A stretch of DNA of 64,000 nt from Pseudoclavibacter sp. AY1H1 (GTDB lineage: Bacteria; Actinomycetota; Actinomycetes; Actinomycetales; Microbacteriaceae). How positions within the stretch are numbered: the stretch's first letter is position 1; each line of letters starts with the position of its first letter. The notes beneath the pieces were generated by a model. It searched no databases. It was not told the origin of the DNA and saw only the letters and a program-made list of their open reading frames with translations. The stretch is taken from positions 29,714 to 93,713 of the forward strand of contig NZ_PSXX01000016.1 of the NCBI RefSeq assembly GCF_002931055.1, given 5' to 3'. A program made the position numbers and the translations under genes. Positions 1-8,260 of this stretch are shown piece after piece.

Positions 1-396
1 CTCGGTCGCGAGGGCTACCGGCTCGTCCAGCAGAACTCGATCGACGTCGCCACCTACCTCTCCTCGGAGATCGAGAAGATGGGGCCGTTTGAGCTCGTGA
101 GCCGCGGAGATACGATCCCCGTCTTCGCCTGGGTGCTGAAAGACGGCCACACCGGCAACTGGAGTCTCTACGACCTCGCCGACCGGCTCCGCATGAAGGG
201 CTGGCTCGTGCCCGCGTACCCCATGGCCGACAACATGGGCGACGTCATCCTCCAGCGCATCGTCGTCAAGGTCGGCCTCAGCCGCGACCTCGCGTCGTCG
301 CTCCTCGCGGACATCCGCGGTGACGTGGAGTACCTCGACTCGCTCGAGACGCCGCTGCCGCGCGAAGCGGGCCGCGGCGTGCACTTCCACCACTGA
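1..396 (+). CDS. gadB: Glutamate decarboxylase, C-terminal part (5' truncated)
   Basis: The reading frame is open from the first base, so the gene begins outside the window; 131 residues of the C-terminus remain. They match the C-terminal domain of PLP-dependent glutamate decarboxylase, which converts glutamate to GABA and CO2 and consumes a proton. Visible features are the segment around FAWVLKDG, the stretch PAYPMADNMGDVILQRIVVK and a terminal HFHH, typical of the actinobacterial and bacterial Gad family. The PLP lysine lies upstream of the window and cannot be checked. The next gene on the same strand encodes a YrhK-like membrane protein. Confidence 0.9.
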   Translation, partial: LGREGYRLVQQNSIDVATYLSSEIEKMGPFELVSRGDTIPVFAWVLKDGHTGNWSLYDLADRLRMKGWLVPAYPMADNMGDVILQRIVVKVGLSRDLASSLLADIRGDVEYLDSLETPLPREAGRGVHFHH

Positions 397-474
397 GATC
401 AGCGGCCGCGCGGGGGAGCCGAGCTGCTCTCCCGCCGGCCCGCCGCCCACGAGCAGGAGACGGAACCCACCGAC

Positions 475-1200
475 ATGACGAGCGCAGCAACCTCCCCTCG
501 CGAACACACGGGACCCCTCGGTGCCACGGGGAAGCTCCTCGTGCCGACCGTCGTCAAGCAGTGCTGGCTCTTCATGGTGGGCTCCGCGCTCTTCGCGCTG
601 GGCTCCGCGCCGGTGCTCAGCGAGCAGATGGGCTCGCAGCTCTCGAACCTGTTCTTCTTCGTCGGGGCATGGTTCTTCACCTCAGCCGGCCTCATCCAGC
701 TCTTCCTCAGCGGCGTGGTGGCCGTTCCCGTCTCCTATGCCCCCGGTCGAATGGTGAGAGCCGAGTGGCTGACGGCGTCCACCCAGTCGTTCGGGACGCT
801 GCTCTTCAACGTCAGCACGACAGCGGCGCTGCACGCCAAGTCGCTGACCAGCCAGGAGAAGCTCGTGTGGAACCCGGACGCGGGCGGGTCGGTCGCGTTC
901 CTCGTGAGCGGATGCGTCGCCTTCATCGCGTTCGCGCACACGAACCAGACGTGGAGCGTGCGCTCGAGCGCGTCCTGGTCCGTGGTCATCAACTTCGTCG
1001 GCTGCGTGGCCTTCGGCGCCTCCGCGGTCGGTGCCTACATCCTCCCTGGCGGGGCGACGATCAACGCCTCGCTGGCGACGTGGGGCACCTTCATCGGCGC
1101 GGTCTGCTTCTTCCTCGCGTCCCTCGTCGTCCTGCCAGGGGCCATGAAGGCCGGTGCGACTCCGACTCGCGACAGCTCCAATGTCGGACGGAGCGCCTAG
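475..1200 (+). CDS. YrhK domain-containing membrane protein
   Basis: A 241-residue integral membrane protein with about five to six hydrophobic segments (roughly residues 31-48, 58-80, 104-122, 138-155, 168-190 and 203-222). The repeated pattern of FMVGSALFALGS and the later two-helix units resembles the YrhK family, which has no established biochemical role. An upstream GGAGA about 15 bases before the ATG could serve as ribosome binding site. It ends 3 bases before the start of the DMT-type transporter gene, so the two are probably cotranscribed. Its position after gadB suggests, without proof, a role in acid or cation stress. Confidence 0.6.
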   Translation: MTSAATSPREHTGPLGATGKLLVPTVVKQCWLFMVGSALFALGSAPVLSEQMGSQLSNLFFFVGAWFFTSAGLIQLFLSGVVAVPVSYAPGRMVRAEWLTASTQSFGTLLFNVSTTAALHAKSLTSQEKLVWNPDAGGSVAFLVSGCVAFIAFAHTNQTWSVRSSASWSVVINFVGCVAFGASAVGAYILPGGATINASLATWGTFIGAVCFFLASLVVLPGAMKAGATPTRDSSNVGRSA

Positions 1201-1203
1201 GCC

Positions 1204-2121
1204 ATGCTCATCGGCATCGCGCTCGCCCTAGCGGCCGCGGCTTTCATGGCCGTTGGCAACCTGCTCCAGTCGCGCGGCGTCCACCTCGCGGAGACGAGGT
1301 CCAGCAGCCGCAAGGATGCGGCCGTCCACGTGCTGCGGAATCGGATCTGGCTCTTCGGGAGCATCGCGCTGGTCGTCGCGATGCTCGTGCAGGTCGGCAG
1401 CCTGGCGTTCGCGCCGCTGATCGTCGTGCAGCCGATCGGCGTGGCGGCGCTCGTGTTCTCCGTCGTCCTGACGAGCATCCTCCGCAAGACGCGGCCGTCG
1501 AGAGCCATCATCCGGTCGATCCTGCTGTGCGTCGTCGGCGTCGGCGGATTCGTCGTGGTCGCCGCGATCGTGAGCACGCAGCAGCCGATCGAAGACGCGC
1601 AGCTGGTCGCCGTGCTCGTGACGCTCGGCGGCGTGCTCGTCGCGACCGGCATCGTCGAAGTGCTGGGAAAGGGCCGTCCGACGCCGCCGCTGCTGTGGGT
1701 CCTGCTCGGCGGGGTCTACTCCGCGTTCGTCGCAACGCTCGGGAAGACGGTCATCCTCCGGGTGCAGGCCATTCTGAAGGCCCACGAGATGCCGTTCAAC
1801 TCGACGGACATCCTCACCATCGCCAGCATCCTCGGCATCGGAATCGCCGGGGCCCTCTCCGTGATCTTCGTCCAGCGCGCGCACCTCGACAACCCACCGG
1901 AGGTCGTCGTCGCGGGGCTCACGGTCATCGACCCCACGATCGCGGTTGTCCTCGGCATCGTGATCCTGCGTGAGGCGACGAATGCCCCGCTCTGGGCGGT
2001 CGTCGCATTCCTCGTGGCAGGTGCCGTCGCTATCACCGGGGTGATTCAGCTGGCGCGGGCCGAGAATTCTCCCGTCGATGAGGTCTCGAATTCCTCATCC
2101 GCGGGTGAGAGGAAGGGTTAG
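1204..2121 (+). CDS. DMT superfamily transporter (EamA/NIPA-like)
   Basis: A 305-residue protein with nine to ten predicted transmembrane helices in the layout of the drug/metabolite transporter superfamily. The N-terminal half (GNLLQSRGVHLAE, then PLIVVQPIGVAALVFSVVLT) and the repeated C-terminal half (VIDPTIAVVLGIVILREA) are the two internally homologous EamA-like units; the PLIVVQPIG segment also recalls the NIPA Mg2+-transporter branch. The substrate cannot be read from sequence. It starts 3 bases after the YrhK gene stop, implying translational coupling. The C-terminal 25 residues are hydrophilic and Ser-rich. Confidence 0.7.
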   Translation: MLIGIALALAAAAFMAVGNLLQSRGVHLAETRSSSRKDAAVHVLRNRIWLFGSIALVVAMLVQVGSLAFAPLIVVQPIGVAALVFSVVLTSILRKTRPSRAIIRSILLCVVGVGGFVVVAAIVSTQQPIEDAQLVAVLVTLGGVLVATGIVEVLGKGRPTPPLLWVLLGGVYSAFVATLGKTVILRVQAILKAHEMPFNSTDILTIASILGIGIAGALSVIFVQRAHLDNPPEVVVAGLTVIDPTIAVVLGIVILREATNAPLWAVVAFLVAGAVAITGVIQLARAENSPVDEVSNSSSAGERKG

Positions 2122-2171
2122 TGGGCGGGTGAAATAGCGCGCATCTCTGAATGGTGCAAAAGGGTCAAACA

Positions 2172-2212
2172 TATACTTCGATAACGTCGGACAAATCATG
2201 ATGGCATATCAT
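2172..2212 (+). promoter_or_regulatory. Probable promoter and operator of oleate hydratase
   Basis: The 130 bases before oleate hydratase are markedly AT-richer than their surroundings. A good -10 box, TATACT, lies at 2172-2177; the -35 region is weak. About 20 bases downstream is an inverted repeat, ATGAT-5-ATCAT (2198-2212), inside the presumed 5' leader, a plausible repressor site. No dedicated regulator gene is adjacent. Confidence 0.4.
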
Positions 2213-2251
2213 CCTGGCCATTTACGCGAGCCGGCGGGAAATGAGTCGACT

Positions 2252-4060
2252 ATGCATTACAGCAGTGGAAACTACGAAGCATTCGCACGCCCGCGCAAGC
2301 CGCAGGGTGTCGATGACAAGAGCGCTTGGCTCGTCGGCGCAGGTCTCGGGAGCCTCGCTGCGGCGATCTTCCTCATCCGCGACGGGCAGATGAGCGGCGA
2401 CCGCATCACCATCCTGGAAGAGCTCAACATCGCCGGCGGCGCACTCGATGGCATCAAGTACCCCGAGAAGGGATTCGTCATCCGCGGCGGCCGCGAGCTC
2501 GAGGACCACATGGAGTGCCTCTGGGACCTCCTGCGCACCGTGCCATCGCTCGAGATCGAGGACGCCAGCGTGCTCGACGAGTTCTACTGGCTCAACATCG
2601 ACGACCCGAACTCGACGAAGAGGCGGGTCACGGAGAAGCAGGGCCAGGACGCCGGCACGAACTTCAAGTTCGGTCTGTCCGAGAAGGCGCAGAAGGAGAT
2701 CGTCGGTGTCTTCCTCGCCACGCGTGCGCAGATGGAGGACAAGCGGATCGACGAGGTGTTCAGCGCCGAATTCCTCGACAGCAACTTCTGGCTCTACTGG
2801 CGCACGATGTTCGCCTTCGAAGAGTGGCACTCGGCCCTCGAGATGAAGCTCTACCTCCACCGCTTCGTGCACCAGCTCGGCGGGTTCCCCGACATGTCGG
2901 CCCTCAAGTTCACGAAGTACAACCAGTACGAGTCGTTTGTGCTGCCCATGCAGAAGTGGCTGCTCGAGCGCGGCGTCACTTTCCAGTACGGAACCAAGGT
3001 CACCGACGTGCAGTTCGACATCACGGGTGACAAGAAGCAGGCGACCCGGATCGAGTGGGTCCGCGACGGCGAGGAGGGCGGCGTCGACCTCAGCGAGAAC
3101 GACCTGGCGTACATCACCATCGGATCGCTGACGGAGAACTCCGACCAGGGCGACCACGCCACCGCGGCCCGACTCAACACGGGCCCGGCTCCGGCATGGG
3201 ACCTCTGGCGGAAGATCGCCGCGCGCGACGAGGCGTTCGGTCGCCCAGAGGTGTTCTGCGGAGACATCCAGAAGTCGAAGTGGGAATCGGCGACGGCGAC
3301 GACGCTCGACGCTCGCGTGCCCGAGTACATCGAGCGCATCGCGGAGCGCGACCCGTTCTCGGGCAAGGTCGTGACCGGTGGCATCGTCACGGCACGCGAC
3401 TCGCCATGGCTCATGAGCTGGACCGTCAACCGCCAGCCCCACTTCAAGGCGCAGAAGTCGACCGAGATCGTCGTCTGGATCTACGGCCTCTTCGTCGACA
3501 CCCCAGGGGCCTTCGTCAAGAAGAGCATGCAGGACTGCACGGGTGAGGAGATCACCCAGGAGTGGCTCTTCCACCTGGGAGTCCCCGTCGACGAGATCCC
3601 CGAGCTCGCCGCCACCGGCGTCAAGACGGTGCCGGTCATGATGCCGTACGTGACCTCCTTCTTCATGCCGAGGAAAGCTGGCGACCGCCCGGCCGTCGTC
3701 CCGAAGGGCAGCGTGAACTTCGCCTTCATCGGCCAATTCGCCGAGACGACGCGAGACTGCATCTTCACGACGGAGTACTCCGTGCGCACCGCCATGGAGG
3801 CGACCTACGAGCTCCTCGGCGTCGAACGCGGCGTTCCGGAGGTCTTCAACTCGACGTACGACCTCCGGTTCCTCCTGCACTCGACGAACGTCCTCCGTGA
3901 CGGCGAGCAGCTCGACATCCCAGGGCCGAGCTTCGCGAAGCGCCACCTCGTCAACCGCTTCGATCAGACCGAGCTCGGCCAGCTGCTGACCGACTTCAAC
4001 CTGATCCCGGCCACCAAGGACGCTCGCGTCCACGACCGCAGCGACGACGCGATCGCCTGA
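2252..4060 (+). CDS. ohyA: Oleate hydratase
   Basis: A 602-residue member of the myosin-cross-reactive antigen family: FAD-dependent hydration of the cis-9 double bond of oleate and related unsaturated fatty acids to 10-hydroxy fatty acids. The opening MHYSSGNYEAFARP matches the usual start of the family, so the ATG at 2252 is preferred over an in-frame ATG 54 bases upstream. The dinucleotide motif GAGLGS is at residues 29-34 and RGGRELE at 78-84; E82 occupies the position of the catalytic glutamate of the Staphylococcus aureus enzyme. The motifs FLIRDGQM, SVLDEFYWLN, ALKFTKYNQYES and FTTEYSVRTAMEA are also intact. The neighbouring downstream gene encodes an Ntn amidase, suggesting a shared theme of acyl-chain or bile-acid chemistry. 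Confidence 0.95.
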   Translation: MHYSSGNYEAFARPRKPQGVDDKSAWLVGAGLGSLAAAIFLIRDGQMSGDRITILEELNIAGGALDGIKYPEKGFVIRGGRELEDHMECLWDLLRTVPSLEIEDASVLDEFYWLNIDDPNSTKRRVTEKQGQDAGTNFKFGLSEKAQKEIVGVFLATRAQMEDKRIDEVFSAEFLDSNFWLYWRTMFAFEEWHSALEMKLYLHRFVHQLGGFPDMSALKFTKYNQYESFVLPMQKWLLERGVTFQYGTKVTDVQFDITGDKKQATRIEWVRDGEEGGVDLSENDLAYITIGSLTENSDQGDHATAARLNTGPAPAWDLWRKIAARDEAFGRPEVFCGDIQKSKWESATATTLDARVPEYIERIAERDPFSGKVVTGGIVTARDSPWLMSWTVNRQPHFKAQKSTEIVVWIYGLFVDTPGAFVKKSMQDCTGEEITQEWLFHLGVPVDEIPELAATGVKTVPVMMPYVTSFFMPRKAGDRPAVVPKGSVNFAFIGQFAETTRDCIFTTEYSVRTAMEATYELLGVERGVPEVFNSTYDLRFLLHSTNVLRDGEQLDIPGPSFAKRHLVNRFDQTELGQLLTDFNLIPATKDARVHDRSDDAIA

Positions 4061-4139
4061 CCCGCACGCGCACCGGCCGCCGTCGCATCCGCGTCGGCGT
4101 GCAGAGCAGTTCCCCTTACGAAAGGACGTGTCAACGAAC

Positions 4140-5219
4140 ATGTGCACTCGAATTGTGTGGCCCGACGCCAACGGGTCCGTCATCGTCGGCCGCAACATGG
4201 ATTTCCACATGGATCTCCTCACGAACCTCTGGAAGTACCCGCGCGGCATCGAACGGGCCGACGGGGTCGAGGGAAACCTCACCTGGACGGCCAAGTACGG
4301 CAGCATCGTGGCGACGGCCTTCGACCTCATCGCCACCGACGGGATGAACGAGGAAGGATTCGCCGGGCACATCCTGTGGCTCGCCGAGTCGGAGTACGGA
4401 AAGCCGAACGACAAGACGACTCAGCTGAGCCAGTCGGTCTGGCTGCAGTACTACCTCGACAACTTCGCGACGGTCGAGGAGGCCGTCGCGTGGACCAAGA
4501 AGTCGCAGGTGCAGATCTCGCAGCTCTTCGACCCGACAGGACACCTGGTTCCGACCCTGCACCTCGCGATCAACGACGCCACGGGAGACTCGGCCATCAT
4601 CGAGTACACGAGCGGCAAGCCGACGGTCTACCACAGCCGTGACTACAAGGTCATGACGAACTCCCCGACCTACGACAAGCAGCTCGAGCTCGCCAAGAAG
4701 ATCGAGGGGCTGGGCGGCGATCAGCCCTTGCCAGGGTCGACGCTGGCGAGCGACCGCTTCGCTCGTGCATCCTTCTACGTCGAGCACCAGGTGCAGCCCA
4801 AGACGCAGCTGGATGCGATCGCTGCGATGTTCAGCATGATCCGGAACGCGGCGCAGCCGTTCCGGACGCCGGAGCCCGGCAAGCCGGACGCGTCGCAGAC
4901 GATCTGGCAGGTTGTGCTCGACCTCACGAACAAGCGCTACGTGTTCGAGTCGACGACCCGCCCGAACATCGTCTGGGTGGACTTCGACGAGGTGAGCTTC
5001 GCCGAGGGTTCCAAGGTGCTCAAGCTCGACCTCGTCGGCCAGCTCGCGCTCGAGGGCGGACTCGCCGGCAACGTGAGCCACAAGTTCACCGACGTCGGCC
5101 CGGAGGCGACGGAAGTGCTCGCGGACGGCGTCAAGGCGCTGGAGTTCGTGGCGAACAAGAAGGATGACTTCCTCGCCGTGAAGACGCTCGTGCAGGACCT
5201 CGTCGGCAAGAAGGGCTAG
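4140..5219 (+). CDS. Choloylglycine hydrolase family Ntn amidase (linear amide C-N hydrolase)
   Basis: A 359-residue member of the PF02275 family, which includes bile salt hydrolases, penicillin V acylases and N-acyl homoserine lactone acylases. A start at the ATG at 4140 places Cys at position 2, where Met removal would expose the Ntn nucleophile; the AAAGGA at 4121-4126 is well spaced for it, whereas the GTG at 4128 is too close. R18 and D21 follow in the family spacing, N174 sits in a TNSP motif, and an arginine (SDRFAR, R209) fits the remaining catalytic position. The substrate cannot be fixed from sequence. It lies 79 bases after oleate hydratase and is closed by a strong terminator, so both may share a transcript. 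Confidence 0.85.
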   Translation: MCTRIVWPDANGSVIVGRNMDFHMDLLTNLWKYPRGIERADGVEGNLTWTAKYGSIVATAFDLIATDGMNEEGFAGHILWLAESEYGKPNDKTTQLSQSVWLQYYLDNFATVEEAVAWTKKSQVQISQLFDPTGHLVPTLHLAINDATGDSAIIEYTSGKPTVYHSRDYKVMTNSPTYDKQLELAKKIEGLGGDQPLPGSTLASDRFARASFYVEHQVQPKTQLDAIAAMFSMIRNAAQPFRTPEPGKPDASQTIWQVVLDLTNKRYVFESTTRPNIVWVDFDEVSFAEGSKVLKLDLVGQLALEGGLAGNVSHKFTDVGPEATEVLADGVKALEFVANKKDDFLAVKTLVQDLVGKKG

Positions 5220-5231
5220 TCCGAGCGCGAC

Positions 5232-5260
5232 GGCGGGCGCCCCTCCTCGGGGCGCCCGCC
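5232..5260 (+). terminator. Intrinsic terminator hairpin after the Ntn amidase gene
   Basis: A perfect 12-bp GC-only stem (5232-5243 with 5249-5260) closes a 5-base loop 12 bases after the stop codon. The U-tract is short, as usual in high-GC actinobacteria. Confidence 0.85.
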
Positions 5261-5312
5261 GTTGACGTCGCAGGGGTCGGAGTAGGGGAGAGCGTCATGC
5301 GGGAGGGTTCTG

Positions 5313-6284
5313 ATGGGAGCTGACGGCGTGGTCAGCGCTGCCCTCTCGATCAAGCAGCTGCTGGTGGCGGTCGGTCTGGTCTCCGTCGCGGCGCTCATCC
5401 TCGGGGCCAGCCAGTTCCTCATCGGCCCGAACACGGCCGCATCCGGCTACCTGACGATCCTCTTCCTGCTCTCGATCATCCGCGCGGGGAGCTGGCGGGC
5501 TCGGCTCTTCTCCGTGGGCTGGTCACTCGCCATCGCAGCCCTCGGCTTCGCGGTCGGGGGTCTCGGGCTCTGGGTGACGCTCGCCGCAGTGGTCTTCGTC
5601 TGCCTCGTGCAGGCCTTCGTGACGATCGGCGAGACGGCGTTCCTCACGCGGTCTCCCGTGAACCTGCTGGCGTTCGCAGCGCTCTCGCAGTCGGGCGCCG
5701 AACTCTGGCAGGCGATGCTGGGGTCCGCGATCGGCGCGGGGGTCGTCGTCGGCTTCGCCGCGCTCGTGAAGGCGAGGTCGCACGCTCACGAGCCTGGCTC
5801 GCCGCTCGTCGACCGGATCGCCTACGGTGCGGTCACCGCGGGCGGATCCTTCCTCATCGTGTTCGCCTCGGAGCTGCTGGAGTTCCCCTACCGCGACTGG
5901 ACGCTGCTCTCGTTCAGCGTGATCCTGGCCGTGGGGTCGGACCAGCGCGCGAAGCGCGGCTACCTCAGGGTGCTCGGATCGGTCGCCGGGGTGCTCCTCG
6001 CCATGCTCGCGTCGATGCTGCCGCAGCCGATTCCGCTCATCCTGGCCGGCCTCTTCCTCGTGCTGTGCGTCGCGTACGTCAATGCCGGAGAGTACGCGCT
6101 GTTCGTGCTCTTCCTGACGCCCGCCATCCTGCTGACGGCCGCCACGGAGCTCTCCACCTTCGCCCTCGGGGTCTACCGACTCGAAGCGGTCCTGTTCGCG
6201 ACGCTCGTCGCGCTGCTCGGTGGGCTCGTCATGAACTTCATCACCCGACGCTCCGGCGACGGGGAGGTCGTCGAATCCGCCTGA
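5313..6284 (+). CDS. FUSC-like integral membrane protein
   Basis: A 323-residue protein with about ten hydrophobic helices in two blocks of similar organisation (residues about 15-150 and 175-305). The second block carries the pattern DWTLLSFSVILAVGSDQR followed by RGYLRVLGSVAGVLLA, characteristic of the fusaric-acid-resistance/aromatic-acid exporter-like (FUSC) domain. The substrate is unknown. It is preceded by GGGAGGG and is isolated between a terminator and a convergent permease gene. Confidence 0.6.
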   Translation: MGADGVVSAALSIKQLLVAVGLVSVAALILGASQFLIGPNTAASGYLTILFLLSIIRAGSWRARLFSVGWSLAIAALGFAVGGLGLWVTLAAVVFVCLVQAFVTIGETAFLTRSPVNLLAFAALSQSGAELWQAMLGSAIGAGVVVGFAALVKARSHAHEPGSPLVDRIAYGAVTAGGSFLIVFASELLEFPYRDWTLLSFSVILAVGSDQRAKRGYLRVLGSVAGVLLAMLASMLPQPIPLILAGLFLVLCVAYVNAGEYALFVLFLTPAILLTAATELSTFALGVYRLEAVLFATLVALLGGLVMNFITRRSGDGEVVESA

Positions 6285-6299
6285 GGCGAAGCCGTTCGA

Positions 6300-7370
6300 C
6301 TAGCTCCGCGCCTTCTTGGGGATGACGACCTCGCGCACGAGCAGCACGATGCCGGCGGCGAGCGGGATCGCGACGAGGGCGCCCACCAGACCGAGCAGCG
6401 TTCCACCCGCGAGGGCGGCGATCAGGACGAGGGACCCGGGGATCTGCACGGCCTTCGACATGACGCGCGGCGTGAGGATGTACGCCTCGACCTGCATGTA
6501 GACGAGCATCGCGACGAGGACGATGAGTGCCGCGATGGGCGAGGCGAACAGTGCGATCACGGTCATGAAGATCGTGGTGATGATGGTTCCGATGAGCGGG
6601 ATCAGCGTGATGAAGAAGCAGATGACCGCGACGATGAACGGGTACGGCGCGCCGACGATCCAGAGCAGGAGCCCGCTGAACACCGCGTTGATGAAGGCGA
6701 GCACCACCATCCCGTTGAGGTACGAGCCGACCGAGGCCATGATCCGCTCCGCGTACTCCTCGAAGCGGGGGCGGACCGAGGCGTTGATGAGCGAGTAGCC
6801 CGCCTGCTTGATGCTGCCGAGTGTCGCGATGAAGTTCAGGGTGAGGATGAAGACGAACAGTCCGGTGCTGACGCCGTTGACGATCGTCGTCCCCACCTTC
6901 AGGGCGCCGCCGCCGACGGTCGCCCAGGTGTTCGGGTCGGTCGCCGTGTTCTGCGCCCAGTCGAGGGCGTTGGTGGCGGCACCGTTCGTGGCCTTGTTGA
7001 CGGTGTCGAACCAGCCCTCGTTGTTGATCCTGGTGATCTCTTGAGGAATGGTCGTCGCGAGGGAGGTGATCTGGTTGACCAGAATGGGCACGACGATCCA
7101 GATGAGCCCTGCGACGATGAGGATGAAGACGACGATCACGGAGATGATCGCCATTCCTCGCTTGAGCCCGAGGCGCTGAAGGAGACGAATCAGCGGGTCG
7201 AGTCCGAGGGTGATGAAGAATGCGATGAAGACGGAAAGGACCACCGACTGCAATTGAATGACGGTGGTTGCGAGAAGCGCAGCCAGGAGAAGGCCGATTG
7301 CCACGGAAAAGGCCCACATGACGGGATTGCGGCGAAAGAGATCAGTCGCTGTGCTGCGAATATCGGGCAT
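6300..7370 (-). CDS. AI-2E family transporter (PerM/YdiK-like permease)
   Basis: A 356-residue membrane protein of the AI-2 exporter/PerM family: hydrophobic N-terminal pair (MWAFSVAIGLLLAALLATT and VVLSVFIAFFITLGLDP), a soluble middle segment (residues about 100-165), and a C-terminal group of five to six helices with FINAVFSGLLLWIVGAPYPF and the conserved ending QIPGSLVLIAALAGGTLLG followed by VGALVAIPLAA. The ATG at 7370 is chosen because it starts the conserved domain and has a purine-rich AAGAAGG upstream; a longer reading frame exists but its extra residues are not membrane-like. Members include Na+/H+ antiporters, so the transported species is open. Confidence 0.8.
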   Translation of the reverse strand: MPDIRSTATDLFRRNPVMWAFSVAIGLLLAALLATTVIQLQSVVLSVFIAFFITLGLDPLIRLLQRLGLKRGMAIISVIVVFILIVAGLIWIVVPILVNQITSLATTIPQEITRINNEGWFDTVNKATNGAATNALDWAQNTATDPNTWATVGGGALKVGTTIVNGVSTGLFVFILTLNFIATLGSIKQAGYSLINASVRPRFEEYAERIMASVGSYLNGMVVLAFINAVFSGLLLWIVGAPYPFIVAVICFFITLIPLIGTIITTIFMTVIALFASPIAALIVLVAMLVYMQVEAYILTPRVMSKAVQIPGSLVLIAALAGGTLLGLVGALVAIPLAAGIVLLVREVVIPKKARS

Positions 7371-7491
7371 CAAAAGGCCTTCTTCTGAGGGAATTTCCTC
7401 CAAGGCTAGAGCACGAGCGGCTCCGCACGACTCGACGCGGCGAGCGGTGAAGTGGCCTCGGCTGCTGCGGGCACGAACGGGGATGCATCTA

Positions 7492-7553
7492 TGTATGCAT
7501 AGCCTGGCAGTTCGGGCAGAATCGTTGCTCAATGGGCCGACTGTGCATACATT
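7492..7553 (+). promoter_or_regulatory. Promoter and putative GntR operators of the prp locus
   Basis: Two related near-palindromes, TGTATGCATA (7492-7501) and TGTGCATACA (7542-7551), are spaced 50 bases apart (about five helical turns). They resemble FadR-type GntR operators. The second overlaps a probable -10 box TACATT (7548-7553), which stands 17 bases downstream of TTGCTC (7525-7530). This suggests autoregulation by the adjacent GntR protein. Confidence 0.5.
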
Positions 7554-7579
7554 GAGGGGTGTCCAAACGAGGGGGAACC

Positions 7580-8260
7580 ATGCTCGCCAGCGACCGGGTC
7601 TACGCGGTGCTCCGTGAGGAGATCCTCGCGGGTGCGCTCCTGCCCGGAACGGTGCTCACCGAGGTCGAGCAGGCCAGTCGCCTCGAGGTGTCTCGCACGC
7701 CGGTCCGCGGTGCATTCACGAGGCTCCTCGCCGACGGGCTCGTGCGCAGCCAGTCGCCGCGAGTGCTGCTCGTCTCCGAGATCAGCCCAGAACGCGTCGT
7801 CCAGCTCTACGAGCTGCGGGAGGCGCTCGAGACGCAGGCCGCCGCGCTCGCGGCGATGCGCCGGGACGAGGATCCGTTCGAGTCCATCCGCATCCGCCTG
7901 GTGCACGCGCCAGAGCTTCTCGAGCTCGGCGAAGCCGGCATCGCCGACTACTTCGAGCTCGTCGACGCCCTCGACCGGGCGATCGACGAGGCCGCGGCAA
8001 GCGACTACCTCAGCGTCGCGCTCGAATCCTGTCGCCTCCACTCCTCGCGAGTGCGCAGGCTCGCGAGCCACAACCCCGAACGCCTGCGGGAAGCCGCGAG
8101 CGAGCACCTCAGCGTCGTCGACGCGATCCTCGCCCGCGACCCCCGCCTCGCCTCACACGCGACCCACGTCCACCTGCACCGCAGCCTCACGACCGCGCTC
8201 TCCTCCCTGCAGTCGAGCGCTCCACGACCAACTCCTCCAGAAGGGATCCTCCACACGTGA
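7580..8260 (+). CDS. GntR family transcriptional regulator (FadR/FCD type)
   Basis: A 226-residue regulator. Residues about 1-70 form the GntR winged helix ([47 protein letters not shown]), and the rest is an all-helical FCD-type effector domain with several His residues that could bind metal. The ATG at 7580 has GAGGGGGAA just upstream, better than the GTG at 7559. Its stop overlaps the GTG of prpD, so it heads the prpDBC operon and is the likely propionate/2-methylcitrate-responsive regulator; this role is inferred from position. Confidence 0.85.
   Translation: MLASDRVYAVLREEILAGALLPGTVLTEVEQASRLEVSRTPVRGAFTRLLADGLVRSQSPRVLLVSEISPERVVQLYELREALETQAAALAAMRRDEDPFESIRIRLVHAPELLELGEAGIADYFELVDALDRAIDEAAASDYLSVALESCRLHSSRVRRLASHNPERLREAASEHLSVVDAILARDPRLASHATHVHLHRSLTTALSSLQSSAPRPTPPEGILHT

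Noticed and set aside
2222..4414. A 730-codon open frame on the minus strand opposite oleate hydratase
   Set aside because: It is the antisense shadow of a clear oleate hydratase and a product of high GC; its translation has no recognisable domain.
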